Below, one piece after another: positions 1-7,633 of a stretch of DNA of 64,000 nucleotides; position 1 is the first letter of the stretch; every line of letters begins with the position of its first letter. The stretch is from positions 1-64,000 of IMG/VR virus record IMGVR_UViG_3300025759_000076. One strand, 5' to 3'. The notes beneath the pieces were generated by a model. The model saw only the letters and a program-made list of their open reading frames with translations, did no database searches and had not been told where the DNA came from. The stretch is from a virus. The translations under genes and the position numbers were made by a program.

Positions 1-901
1 CTTTCTTACCGTCCATCTCATACCGTCCGGCAACATTCTTCCATAGTCCACCAAGCTCTCCTAACTCAAGTAGACCATAGTACCGATCAAGACCCCTATG
101 ATCATAAAATAAACGAATAGTGACATCTTTATTCTCCTTGCTTAAACGCGACTTAGCAGTCTTTGCCTTGATAAGGTTTCCAACGATTTCCGTTCCATCC
201 TTCTCTTTCTTCTTACTAAGATAAATGATAGTACTAGCGGCATACTTGAGACCACTACCACCACCCATTTCTTTTGTAGGAACGTAAGAACCAATAACAT
301 CGTAGGTATGATTGGTAACAATCATTGGAATGTTTGCTTGACCAAGTTTCAATGTTAACATCCTAAATGCACCTTTGACAAGTTGAGATTTAGTCATGTC
401 TCGAACTTGCTTATCATTCAGTGCGTCAGTAATCTCTTTCTCTGTGGATAACATACCCAAAGAGTCTAACACGAACATACAAGGTTTACGTTCGTCTTCT
501 GGTGTTTTTAAATATATATCAACAGCCTGTAGTGCCTTCTGTCTAAACTGTTCAATTGTTACGACATTCACAACAACCAGTCTGGTTAAGTCAATCCCAC
601 GACTTGAAAGAAGAGATTTGTTAACTGCTGCCTCAGTGTCAAAGTACAAACAGTAACCGTCAGGATTACTATCCATAAAATTCTTAACCACAGCGAGACT
701 AAAGAAAGTCTTCCCAGTAGAAGACTCACCAGCAATGGCAGTAATCTTATTCCCAGAAACACCACCAAATATGCTACCTGAGACCAGTGAATTAAGAACG
801 TAAGAACCCGTGTCCACATAGGTTTCAGTTTCGTCGATGTCTGAGGCAAGTTGTGTGTACTCATCGCCAATCTCTTTTACAATATCGCGTAAGAAGTCCA
901 T
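1..901 (-). CDS. uvsX: UvsX RecA-like recombinase (3' end outside window)
   Basis: Recombinase that forms filaments on single-stranded DNA and drives strand exchange in recombination-dependent replication. About 300 codons are visible, starting at the ATG at 901. The protein begins MDFLRDIVKEIGDEYTQLAS. A Walker A motif GESSTGKT lies at residues 59-66, and CMFVLDSLGML fits the Walker B strand of the RecA fold. The start overlaps the stop of the upstream polymerase gene as TGATG, which suggests coupled translation. The C-terminus lies beyond position 1. UvsY and UvsW, its T4 partners, are also in the window. The assignment is firm. Confidence 0.95.
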   Translation of the reverse strand, partial: MDFLRDIVKEIGDEYTQLASDIDETETYVDTGSYVLNSLVSGSIFGGVSGNKITAIAGESSTGKTFFSLAVVKNFMDSNPDGYCLYFDTEAAVNKSLLSSRGIDLTRLVVVNVVTIEQFRQKALQAVDIYLKTPEDERKPCMFVLDSLGMLSTEKEITDALNDKQVRDMTKSQLVKGAFRMLTLKLGQANIPMIVTNHTYDVIGSYVPTKEMGGGSGLKYAASTIIYLSKKKEKDGTEIVGNLIKAKTAKSRLSKENKDVTIRLFYDHRGLDRYYGLLELGELGGLWKNVAGRYEMDGKK

Positions 902-3402
902 CAGGCAAAAAATGAATCAAGGTTTACAGTTTTCTCAACATGCCATCCAATCGCATCAAGAATAGTCTTGAGTGGCTCTAAGAAGGCTTTGCTGAATTGT
1001 AGGTCATAGTCAATGTATTTGTCAAGACCAATCTCACTAGGGAAATCTGAAATGAACGAGATTACATTCTCTCTAATAATATTTGGTGTCTTGAGATAGA
1101 TAAATTTAATCTTTTCACCATTGTTGATATAAGAATACTTGTTGGTCAATCCACACTCTTTAATGTAATGATTATATAGAAGTGCTCCACGAACATGAAT
1201 GGGAGAACCCTTACCGTAGATAGTTGAATGACTCTTATGTTTCTTTACATCAGATACTGAACGAGGGAATGCAATGTCTTCTGGTCGCATCTTATTAAAC
1301 TTTTTTCGAGAGTCTTCGATAAAGTTAATTACTTCATCTTCAGTCCCATTCATCATCAACTTAAGAGCATCCTTAATCATCTTCCTACATGGTGCAGGTG
1401 TTGATGACTTGACTGCCTCAATACCCATAATCTTCAGTTTAGGTTCTGAGTATCTTACACCTTCACTATCCCACACGTTGAGAATGTATCTCTTCTTTGC
1501 TGTCCATATTCCACGGTCTGCAATGTTCTCCCGTTTCATCTGCATCTTCTGGTCATATGCATTTACATACGTCGCAAGTTCCTGGTAAGACTCCTCAATA
1601 AAAGGTTCCAACTTCTCTTCGCAGATCTTATTAAGTATGGACACAACCTCAACCTTATTATCAGACTTACTAGAAAGAAATTTATCAACAATAGGTCCAA
1701 AGTTAATATAGATTGAGTCAGTGTCAGATGCAATGACATAATCCGTGTCTTGAGTTTGTAATAGGTTATTTAGATACCCGTTTACCTTGTTCTCAATCCA
1801 CCGAATAGATGTTTGTCCTGAAAGCGTGATAGCTTCTGCATTAGCAAGTTTGAAGAAACGGAAGTATTGATTACCAATTGCACCATAGCAAGAGTTCAAT
1901 GCAATCTTACGAGCCATCTGGAAGTTATTGAATTTGGCAATATCCTTCTCTAATTGTTTGGTAGGTTTCTTCTCATACTCCTGTTGGGCTTGGAGCATTT
2001 TCTTCTTATAAATCTTACGTTCTGCATACATCTTCTCCATCAACTCAGGCATGAACCCTCTGATGTCCTTACGGAACATTGCACCGTTTGCACACACTGC
2101 GTAGTCCTTATACATCTCAAAGGTAATCTCTTTATTCAAGATCCTATCAATGGTTGCAGAGGGATGTTTCTCCTCCACCAGGGTCTCTGGTGAGATGTTG
2201 TACTGCATCATCAGGTGAGGGTACAGGGAGTTCAAGTCAAACGACACCACCCAGTCATAGACACCAGGAATAGGTTGTTTTACATATGCACCTTCGTACC
2301 TCTTCTCCTTCTCACTTCTATCTCTAGGAGGTACAACAATATCTCTCTTCTTGAGATAATTATAGATGATGGTATCCCACATACGAACTTGGAACATCAC
2401 ATCAACATAGTTCACCTTGGCATCATATGCCATGGTCAATGCCAACTCAATCAGTTTCATCTTGTCTTCCATACGGTCAACAAGTTCCACGTCAACGATG
2501 TTATAGTCTACAAACTTCTTCCAGTTACCACGATAGAAGTCTTTGAAGGTATCAAACTCAGAGTGGTCAAGTTTCTTCTGACCAAGTTCTACCTCTGCAA
2601 TGTAGTCAAGTCTATAAGATTCCTGAGCCTTATAAGTAAACTTCTTATAAAGTTCAAGGTAATCTAGAGTAGTGACTCCAGCAATATCAAATGTATTGAA
2701 CTCTCTACCGTTGATAAAGACAGATTCTTGACTCACAATACCCCAAGGAGACAAAAGTTTTAACTTCTTGAGTCCCATTATACGATCGATTCTTCCACAC
2801 AAGTATGGAATATCATACAGTTTTACATTCCATCCAGTCACAATCTCTGGTGGGTTTCGATTCCACCAGGCAATGAATGAGTTGAGCATGTCAATCTCAT
2901 TTTCATAGTGGTAATAAGTTACGTTACTTTGGGATGGAGTATATCTATGTCTACCCCAGGTTGTAATCTGTTTGGTTGTGTAGTCCTGAACAGAGATAGT
3001 CAACATCTCTTCAGAACAAGAGTCTGGATCAGGGAATCCATTCTCTGCCTGAACCTCAATATCAATCGTAATCAGATTGATCTTTGTAATGTCAAATTTA
3101 ATCTCATCTTCGGGATACTTTTCTGAGATATATTGAAATGCATATCTATCATTACCATAAATCTTGAAGTTATCTACACCATCATACTTCTTGTAGAACT
3201 CTCTACAGTCACGAATAGAACCTGGAATAATAGGTTCTAAATTTTCTCCCTCCAGTGTTTTATACTTTGACTCTCGGTTGGAGTTAACAAAGAGAGTTGG
3301 TTGGAACTCATCTTTGAACATAACCCTCTTACCATTTTCATAACCACGGACGAGAACATTGTCTCCAACCAATTGAATGTTCGTATAAAACTTTAACGAC
3401 AT
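901..3402 (-). CDS. 43: DNA polymerase, family B (gp43)
   Basis: Replicative polymerase with 3'-5' proofreading exonuclease. It has 833 aa, slightly shorter than T4 gp43 (about 898). The Exo I motif DIE is at residues 114-116. Polymerase motif A reads DLNSLYP, motif B contains KIALNSCYGAIGNQYFRF, and motif C reads ASDTDSIY, so both active sites look intact. The gene ends in a TGATG overlap with uvsX. Upstream are two small LSm-like genes and hsp20, so the T4 neighbour regA is displaced. It works with the clamp gp45 and the clamp loader gp44/62 encoded at 5.8-10.4 kb. Confidence 0.98.
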   Translation of the reverse strand: MSLKFYTNIQLVGDNVLVRGYENGKRVMFKDEFQPTLFVNSNRESKYKTLEGENLEPIIPGSIRDCREFYKKYDGVDNFKIYGNDRYAFQYISEKYPEDEIKFDITKINLITIDIEVQAENGFPDPDSCSEEMLTISVQDYTTKQITTWGRHRYTPSQSNVTYYHYENEIDMLNSFIAWWNRNPPEIVTGWNVKLYDIPYLCGRIDRIMGLKKLKLLSPWGIVSQESVFINGREFNTFDIAGVTTLDYLELYKKFTYKAQESYRLDYIAEVELGQKKLDHSEFDTFKDFYRGNWKKFVDYNIVDVELVDRMEDKMKLIELALTMAYDAKVNYVDVMFQVRMWDTIIYNYLKKRDIVVPPRDRSEKEKRYEGAYVKQPIPGVYDWVVSFDLNSLYPHLMMQYNISPETLVEEKHPSATIDRILNKEITFEMYKDYAVCANGAMFRKDIRGFMPELMEKMYAERKIYKKKMLQAQQEYEKKPTKQLEKDIAKFNNFQMARKIALNSCYGAIGNQYFRFFKLANAEAITLSGQTSIRWIENKVNGYLNNLLQTQDTDYVIASDTDSIYINFGPIVDKFLSSKSDNKVEVVSILNKICEEKLEPFIEESYQELATYVNAYDQKMQMKRENIADRGIWTAKKRYILNVWDSEGVRYSEPKLKIMGIEAVKSSTPAPCRKMIKDALKLMMNGTEDEVINFIEDSRKKFNKMRPEDIAFPRSVSDVKKHKSHSTIYGKGSPIHVRGALLYNHYIKECGLTNKYSYINNGEKIKFIYLKTPNIIRENVISFISDFPSEIGLDKYIDYDLQFSKAFLEPLKTILDAIGWHVEKTVNLDSFFA

Positions 3403-3454
3403 AAATAAAATAACAGATTAAATAATATGGGATACATCTACCTGATTGAAAATC

Positions 3455-3727
3455 CTAGCAACCCTTCACCAGGCTCTCGTATTTGTCTCTCAGTTTACTA
3501 TTGGGTTCCGTAATCGTCAAGATTTTGTCCGAGTGAATCATAAAGACGTTTTCAGTTGTGACGTTGATTAACCAAGGTTGTAATGTCATGGTCAAGTCAT
3601 CACTTAAAATAAATGGTTCCGTCATTTTACAGTCAGGTTCACCAATTTCACAGGTTACTTCTTCAATCTGTGCTAATAGAACCTGTTGATTCATCAGAAC
3701 TAACACTTTGAGATTCTCTAGTTTCAT
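3455..3727 (-). CDS. Small LSm-like protein, paralogue 1
   Basis: A 90-aa protein of unknown function. Its N-terminal strand pattern (KVLVLMNQQVLLAQIEEV), a central PWL and the C-terminal LTITEPNSKLRDKY match, in the same order, three other small proteins in this window (3663-4022, 6198-6485 and 18399-18782). The family resembles short beta-barrel Sm-like folds, but that is inference. It starts at ATG 3727 after a GGAG and overlaps the end of the upstream paralogue by about 65 nt. It lies directly upstream of DNA polymerase gene 43. This copy lacks the SGED motif of the others (NQQV instead). Confidence 0.75.
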   Translation of the reverse strand: MKLENLKVLVLMNQQVLLAQIEEVTCEIGEPDCKMTEPFILSDDLTMTLQPWLINVTTENVFMIHSDKILTITEPNSKLRDKYESLVKGC

Positions 3728-4022
3728 ACTGGTCTACTCCATCTTGGTACATTGTTTTTAGTTGATTCACTGGTTCAGTAATTGTAACTACCCAGTCAGA
3801 AACCACAGGAATTACTTTGTCGGAACTTAGTGGCATCCATGGTTGAAGTTGAATTTTAGATGGAACTTTAGTATTACCTTCTGTCTGACTCATATCAGCA
3901 ACAAGTTTTACCCTACAAGGATACTTAAGATAGTAACCAACTACCTTTTCCTCAAGAACCATTTCCTGAATGTCTGCGACTACATCTTCCCCAGACTTCA
4001 GAAGTAAAAGTTTTACGGTCAT
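3663..4022 (-). CDS. Small LSm-like protein, paralogue 2
   Basis: A 119-aa protein of unknown function with the family pattern VKLLLLKSGEDVVADIQE at the N-terminus, LQPWMPLSSDKV in the middle, and VVTITEPVNQLKTMY. The C-terminal tail is extra and rich in Ser and acidic residues. It overlaps the next paralogue and is probably cotranscribed with it and gene 43. AGGAAA lies about 11 nt before the ATG. A strong terminator separates the group from hsp20 upstream, so a promoter should lie in the AT-rich stretch at about 4023-4055. An RNA- or nucleic-acid-binding role is only suggested by the fold guess. Confidence 0.8.
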   Translation of the reverse strand: MTVKLLLLKSGEDVVADIQEMVLEEKVVGYYLKYPCRVKLVADMSQTEGNTKVPSKIQLQPWMPLSSDKVIPVVSDWVVTITEPVNQLKTMYQDGVDQYETRESQSVSSDESTGSISTD

Positions 4023-4054
4023 TTTTTTACAATTTTCCTAAATTAATTATACCA

Positions 4055-4098
4055 ATAAAAAAGAGGGGTGTCAACTGCTAGTGGACAGTTACCCCTCT
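4055..4098 (-). terminator. Rho-independent terminator after hsp20
   Basis: On the minus strand AGAGGGGT (4098-4091) pairs with ACCCCTCT (4069-4062), and an inner AACTG/CAGTT pairing extends the stem. A run of T follows. It lies about 36 nt past the hsp20 stop codon. Confidence 0.85.
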
Positions 4099-4133
4099 GC
4101 GACGACGATATTTACAAGGTAGCCCTCTATTAT

Positions 4134-4562
4134 TTAGAGATACTCTTTACGCTGATGATGTTCTGGTACAACCTTTGTAAGGGTCACTGATAAAAGTCCG
4201 TCTTCAAATACGACGTTGGAGACTTCGGTGTCTTCAGCGAGGGTCCAGGATCGCTCAAAGTTTCTTCGAGCCAAACCCTTGTGGATAAACGTCCCTGTCT
4301 CGTCAGATGGTTCCTTTTCCCCCCTGATAAAAAGTTTTCCATACTCGGTGTAAGCATTTACTTCTTCCCTTTTAAATCCTGCTAGTGCAATTTCTAGACG
4401 TGTTTCAGTACTATTTACCTGAACTACGTTATATGGAGGATAGTTTTGAGTAGATGCGTTGAAAATTCTAGTAATGTAATCATCCATACCAATAGAATTT
4501 CTGGTAATCTGATGCATTAACTGATCCAAATCCGCAGCATTATACTTCGTTAGATTGGTCAT
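4134..4562 (-). CDS. hsp20: Small heat-shock protein, Hsp20/alpha-crystallin
   Basis: A 142-aa ATP-independent chaperone that would hold unfolding host or phage proteins. The alpha-crystallin domain is recognisable from NVVQVNSTETRLEIALAGF, through EYGKLFIRGEK and RNFERSWTLAED, to FEDGLLSVTLTKVVPE. I chose ATG 4562 over longer in-frame starts because AAGGAG lies 7 nt upstream and a TATAAATA late promoter lies at 4619-4626, inside the longer reading frame. A terminator on each side makes it a stand-alone late transcription unit set into the early replication block. Hsp20 genes are a hallmark of T4-like cyanophages and related marine myoviruses. Confidence 0.95.
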   Translation of the reverse strand: MTNLTKYNAADLDQLMHQITRNSIGMDDYITRIFNASTQNYPPYNVVQVNSTETRLEIALAGFKREEVNAYTEYGKLFIRGEKEPSDETGTFIHKGLARRNFERSWTLAEDTEVSNVVFEDGLLSVTLTKVVPEHHQRKEYL

Positions 4563-4618
4563 TTTGAGCTCCTTGTTAAAGCGAGTTTGTGTTGTGTGGA
4601 CCCTTACGGCATCCGATA

Positions 4619-4626
4619 TATTTATA
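4619..4626 (-). promoter_or_regulatory. T4-type late promoter of hsp20 (TATAAATA)
   Basis: A perfect match to the T4 late -10 octamer recognised by gp55. It lies about 57 nt before the hsp20 ATG and just downstream of the regA terminator. Confidence 0.8.
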
Positions 4627-4633
4627 ACGAAAC

Positions 4634-4666
4634 AAAAAAAGTAGATACGGTATATACCGTATCTAC
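4634..4666 (-). terminator. Terminator after regA
   Basis: A perfect 26-bp palindrome at 4641-4666 (GTAGATACGGTA paired with TACCGTATCTAC around a central TA) is followed on the minus strand by seven T. It lies between the regA stop and the hsp20 promoter and insulates the two units. Confidence 0.85.
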
Positions 4667-4720
4667 CTATAAGGGTTTCCGACTTTTGTAGAGACCGCAC
4701 GAAAGGAGTCTCACACTTAT

Positions 4721-5158
4721 TTATTCAGACTCTTCAGTCTTACCTCTTTTACCAATGTTATATTTTTGTTCTAGAATCCATTCTTGTTTGTCCTTATAAG
4801 ACAGAACTTTAATCTGATTCAGTGGTGCAATATCAAGAATTGAATCTTCTTTGACTATCGTAATGAGTCCCCAATCAGCAAGAAGCTTAGTAATACGATT
4901 CCTACGCTGAACATCGTTAATAGTAAGATTAGCGTGCTTTCCGTCTAATGCAAAAAGTTCTTTAAAACTTACAAGATAATATCTACCTTGCTTATGAAGA
5001 ATATGGCAAGATTGATATAATTTTTTCTCCTTTCTTGATGCGACTCCGATACGAGTTAAAGTTTCACGAACCTTTAAAAAATCATCAGGTTCATTCAACA
5101 AAACTTCAATCATCATATCTGGAGACCATTTCACAATTGGTTCATTTACACCTGACAT
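4721..5158 (-). CDS. regA: RegA translational repressor
   Basis: An RNA-binding repressor that in T4 blocks ribosome binding on early mRNAs, including those for replication proteins. The core LLNEPDDFLKVRETLTRIGV, then LYQSCHILHKQGRYYLVSFKE and KQEWILEQKYNIGKRG, matches T4 RegA closely along its length. At 145 aa it is longer than T4 RegA (122) because of short extensions at both ends. The start is ATG 5158: the sequence before it reads TGAGGAAAATT, a good ribosome site, whereas the only earlier in-frame start is TTG. The start overlaps the end of the inserted HNH gene by 17 nt. Confidence 0.95.
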   Translation of the reverse strand: MSGVNEPIVKWSPDMMIEVLLNEPDDFLKVRETLTRIGVASRKEKKLYQSCHILHKQGRYYLVSFKELFALDGKHANLTINDVQRRNRITKLLADWGLITIVKEDSILDIAPLNQIKVLSYKDKQEWILEQKYNIGKRGKTEESE

Positions 5159-5759
5159 AATTTTCCTCAAAATTATTTACATATCTTTTATTTAGGTTTT
5201 TAGACCATTCAAGCATTTGGAGATTATCTATAGAAGAACAAACTTCTTCAGATATATTATTATCATAACAAAATCTTACTGATAATTTATGATCTATTTG
5301 ATAACCACCTTCAACTCCACATAATGTTCTTGGATAATTATTTGGATTAATTATGTTTTGATATTTAACATAAGTTTTTTCAGTCAATCTTCTTACTTTA
5401 TTACAATATTTTTTATAGTGTGTAGTATTGTTTTGTCTACCTAAATTATAATAATTCAAAAGTCTACAAACATTACTCACAGAACATTTTAATAAATTTG
5501 CGATTTGTTTATTTGTTTTTTTAGAATTAATTAGATTAAGCAATTCTTCTTTTGTAACGGAATCAATTACTTTCCTATTATTTCCACCGCCTTGTGGTCT
5601 TTTTTGTATTTCTAGAGCATCAAACCATTTTCTAACTCTAGTTTTGGTGGTTTGATAAACTTCGGCAATTTCTTGTAGTGTATGAGTTTCATATAACTCT
5701 ACTAGGTCTTGTTTTAATGGAAGTTTCCCATATTTTATTTTTTGCCGATTTAGTTTCAT
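5142..5759 (-). CDS. HNH-type homing endonuclease between 62 and regA
   Basis: A free-standing endonuclease gene of 205 aa. Two helix-turn-helix segments (about residues 15-50, LQEIAEVYQTTKTRVRKWFD, and 70-105, KQIANLLKCSVSNVCRLLN) precede a C-terminal HNH-like region with YQIDHKLSVRFCYDNN and IDNLQMLEWSKNLNK, which gives the H, N and K positions. In T4-like phages such genes cut cognate alleles lacking the insertion and spread by repair. It separates 62 from regA, adjacent genes in T4, and its 3' end runs 17 nt into regA. It has its own late promoter (5781-5788). The codons look more AT-rich than those of its neighbours. Confidence 0.85.
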   Translation of the reverse strand: MKLNRQKIKYGKLPLKQDLVELYETHTLQEIAEVYQTTKTRVRKWFDALEIQKRPQGGGNNRKVIDSVTKEELLNLINSKKTNKQIANLLKCSVSNVCRLLNYYNLGRQNNTTHYKKYCNKVRRLTEKTYVKYQNIINPNNYPRTLCGVEGGYQIDHKLSVRFCYDNNISEEVCSSIDNLQMLEWSKNLNKRYVNNFEENYVRCK

Positions 5760-5780
5760 ATTTAAAATAGTTCCTTATAT

Positions 5781-5788
5781 TATTTATA
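5781..5788 (-). promoter_or_regulatory. Late promoter TATAAATA before the HNH gene
   Basis: A consensus T4 late -10 octamer about 22 nt before the HNH endonuclease ATG at 5759. It could also supply late transcripts of regA. Confidence 0.7.
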
Positions 5789-5807
5789 AAAAAACTATTT
5801 TAAAGAA

Positions 5808-6194
5808 TCATTTTTTTCCACCAGTGTCAAGTCGTTGTTTGATAAATTCAATTTGTTCATTAGATAGTATTTTCAGTACCTGAGATGCTTTCTCATTACT
5901 ATAACCATAGTATTGTTTAACAAACTCTAAATCTGATACCTTTTCCTTTCTAAGCCAAGGAGAGAATCTCTTCCTCTTTCTCAATATATTTAGATAAAAA
6001 TTATATTGCATATCTTTATCTAGGAAATGATACTTATTCATTTCATTAGCAAACAAGACACAATCCAAGTGACCTGACAAACATTTGTTAATAATAAAGG
6101 GGGGATATTCTTTAACAAGAGTTGAATCTTCTTCGATAAGATTCTCTTTGGTAAAGTTGATTGAGTTCAACCAATCCTTCAATTCAGTAGTCAT
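5808..6194 (-). CDS. 62: Clamp loader small subunit (gp62)
   Basis: The partner of gp44 in the ATP-driven loader that places the gp45 clamp on primed DNA. It has 128 aa, shorter than T4 gp62 (187). Recognised from the central FYLNILRKRKRFSPWLRK, the following YYGYSNEKASQVLKILSNEQ, and its position in the 45-44-62-regA series. Sequence similarity to T4 gp62 is weak, so context carries much of the call. The ATG at 6194 lies 3 nt after the stop of the LSm-like gene upstream. The homing endonuclease follows directly. Confidence 0.85.
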   Translation of the reverse strand: MTTELKDWLNSINFTKENLIEEDSTLVKEYPPFIINKCLSGHLDCVLFANEMNKYHFLDKDMQYNFYLNILRKRKRFSPWLRKEKVSDLEFVKQYYGYSNEKASQVLKILSNEQIEFIKQRLDTGGKK

Positions 6195-6197
6195 ATA

Positions 6198-6485
6198 TCA
6201 GAGAATCAATTTTGAACTTGGTTTTGCGATTGGAGAGAACATCTCTTCATATTTTTCAACGAGTTCATCATTTACATTAGCAATATAGACAATCCACTTC
6301 TTACTAATTTCTAGTTCTTTCTCGGTTCGTTTTAGAAGAGGAGCATAAGGTGCGAAACCAAGTTGCCCATCACCTTGATTGAATGCAACAATCGCATTCA
6401 TAACAATAAGACTTTCATCCTTATCTTCAAGGACCTCTGCAACTACATCTTCCCCAGAAGACATACGAAATACTTTAACGTTCAT
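6198..6485 (-). CDS. Small LSm-like protein, paralogue 3
   Basis: A 95-aa protein of unknown function. MNVKVFRMSSGEDVVAEVLE at the N-terminus and LGFAPYAPLLKR plus IVYIANVNDELVEKYEEMF downstream place it with the three other LSm-like proteins here. I start at ATG 6485 because that begins exactly at the conserved first strand; an earlier in-frame start lies in the upstream membrane-peptide gene. It overlaps that gene by 11 nt and precedes gene 62 by 3 nt, so the three are probably coupled. Confidence 0.8.
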   Translation of the reverse strand: MNVKVFRMSSGEDVVAEVLEDKDESLIVMNAIVAFNQGDGQLGFAPYAPLLKRTEKELEISKKWIVYIANVNDELVEKYEEMFSPIAKPSSKLIL

Positions 6486-6597
6486 AATTTTGTTCAATAT
6501 TTGTGTTGTGATAATACAAGTTGATGACCATACCACCCATAACTAACCAGTAGACCATAAGCATGGTCATACCAATTCTACTTGGAATACTTGTCAT
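6475..6597 (-). CDS. 40-aa single-span membrane peptide
   Basis: A short frame reading MTSIPSRIGM, then TMLMVYWLVMGGMVINLYY, a strongly hydrophobic run of about 20 residues that looks like one transmembrane helix, and a polar tail ending NYER. The ATG at 6597 is preceded by GGAG, and the stop falls 11 nt inside the next gene. The tight fit between neighbours supports a real gene. No function can be assigned. Confidence 0.6.
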   Translation of the reverse strand: MTSIPSRIGMTMLMVYWLVMGGMVINLYYHNTNIEQNYER

Positions 6598-6603
6598 TTG
6601 AAT

Positions 6604-7053
6604 TCACACTCCAGTAAAAATTCCAACTATCGTTCCTTTAGGAGGACCATTTTTGGGTTTATTTAACCTTGTGAATCCATCCTCCTTCACTTTCTTGTAT
6701 TCTCTAATCGGACCTTCATTTTTAGTTTTTAGAGAAGGTTTTAATCTAACAGGACCTCTATTACTACTTTTCCAATTTAATTGACCCCTTACAGGACCTG
6801 GTTTGAGTTTAGTAACCTTTTGTTCATACTCAAAATCAATCTCTTCACATTTTACATATTCTAAGAAATTGTAACTTAAAAGATTGTCTGGTGGAATTTC
6901 ATCCAAAACAGTGACATATTGATGATGAACATCGACTCTTAATTTACTATTAATTTCTCTGAGAGAACGATTGAGACTTGCTGCCCTTGAACCTATATTC
7001 GGAGAATCTTCTTTCCACACAGAGTCTCTAAAGTAGTATCTTATCTTTTTCAT
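6604..7053 (-). CDS. Hypothetical protein with GP[VI]R repeats
   Basis: A 149-aa basic protein I do not recognise. The N-terminal half (RYYFRDSVW ... LNRSLREINSKLRVDVHHQYV) looks globular. The C-terminal half carries spaced repeats PGPVRGQ, RGPVRLK, EGPIREYKK and NGPPKGT, probably an extended Lys/Arg-rich tail. The ATG at 7053 is preceded by GAGTGTGAGTTTAA. It lies between gene 62 and the opposite-strand HNH gene and would originally have followed gene 44. Confidence 0.65.
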   Translation of the reverse strand: MKKIRYYFRDSVWKEDSPNIGSRAASLNRSLREINSKLRVDVHHQYVTVLDEIPPDNLLSYNFLEYVKCEEIDFEYEQKVTKLKPGPVRGQLNWKSSNRGPVRLKPSLKTKNEGPIREYKKVKEDGFTRLNKPKNGPPKGTIVGIFTGV

Positions 7054-7076
7054 TTAAACTCACACTCGTAATGTGG

Positions 7077-7082
7077 TATAAT
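7077..7082 (+). promoter_or_regulatory. Possible -10 element (TATAAT) of the plus-strand HNH gene
   Basis: TATAAT followed by AATAAATAG, about 30 nt before the HNH ATG at 7112. No convincing -35 element was seen, so this is tentative. Confidence 0.35.
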
Positions 7083-7111
7083 AATAAATAGTTTTGAATT
7101 TACACTCGTAA

Positions 7112-7633
7112 ATGAATTACTCAAGTATCTATCAGTCTATCGTAGATAAGTATGGTTGTCAATCAACTGGTCTTGTTGAGCGACATCATATATTGCCCAG
7201 AAGCATGGGAGGTACTGATAGTAGTGACAATATAGTTGGAGTGTCGCCACGGGTCCATTACATTTTACATCTGTTATTGTATAAAATGACCGAAGGTAAT
7301 GATAAAAGGAAGATGTGGTATGCTGTCTGGAATATGTCCCATCAGGGCAAAACCAAATCTGGTTCTATGTATCAGTTCATAAGAGAACAGGCATCAGAAA
7401 GACAAAGAGAGATGCGAGGTAACAGAGTTCCCTGGAATAAAGGTAAAAAACACTCATCCGAAACTATTGAGAAACTCAGAAATACCCGGAAGGGGAAAAT
7501 GTATGGAAAGTTTTGGAGAGTTGAGTATAAAGGAACAATATACAATTCAATCAAAGAATGTATAAATCTAACCGGAGACAGTTACTATTTAATAACTACC
7601 TATGGTAAGAAGTTAGAAAAATACAGACCCTAA
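7112..7633 (+). CDS. HNH homing endonuclease with NUMOD3 repeat, opposite strand
   Basis: A 173-aa endonuclease of the free-standing homing type. The HNH core is at residues 22-55: LVERHHILPRSMGG, then the conserved Asn in SSDNIVGVSPRVHYILH. A NUMOD3-type DNA-binding repeat follows at about 105-130 (VPWNKGKKHSSETIEKLRN) and a possible NUMOD1-like IYNSIKECINLTG at the end. It is the only clearly functional gene on the plus strand. Its stop overlaps the stop of gene 44 tail-to-tail. It is placed exactly between gene 44 and the next gene, as expected of a mobile insertion that spares its host. Confidence 0.9.
   Translation: MNYSSIYQSIVDKYGCQSTGLVERHHILPRSMGGTDSSDNIVGVSPRVHYILHLLLYKMTEGNDKRKMWYAVWNMSHQGKTKSGSMYQFIREQASERQREMRGNRVPWNKGKKHSSETIEKLRNTRKGKMYGKFWRVEYKGTIYNSIKECINLTGDSYYLITTYGKKLEKYRP

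Noticed and set aside
1274-2667. Plus-strand open frames opposite DNA polymerase
   Set aside because: Fully antisense to conserved gene 43 motifs, with no start signals.
4641-4666. Perfect 26-bp palindrome as a repressor operator
   Set aside because: It is followed on the transcribed strand by seven T directly after regA, so a terminator explains it better.
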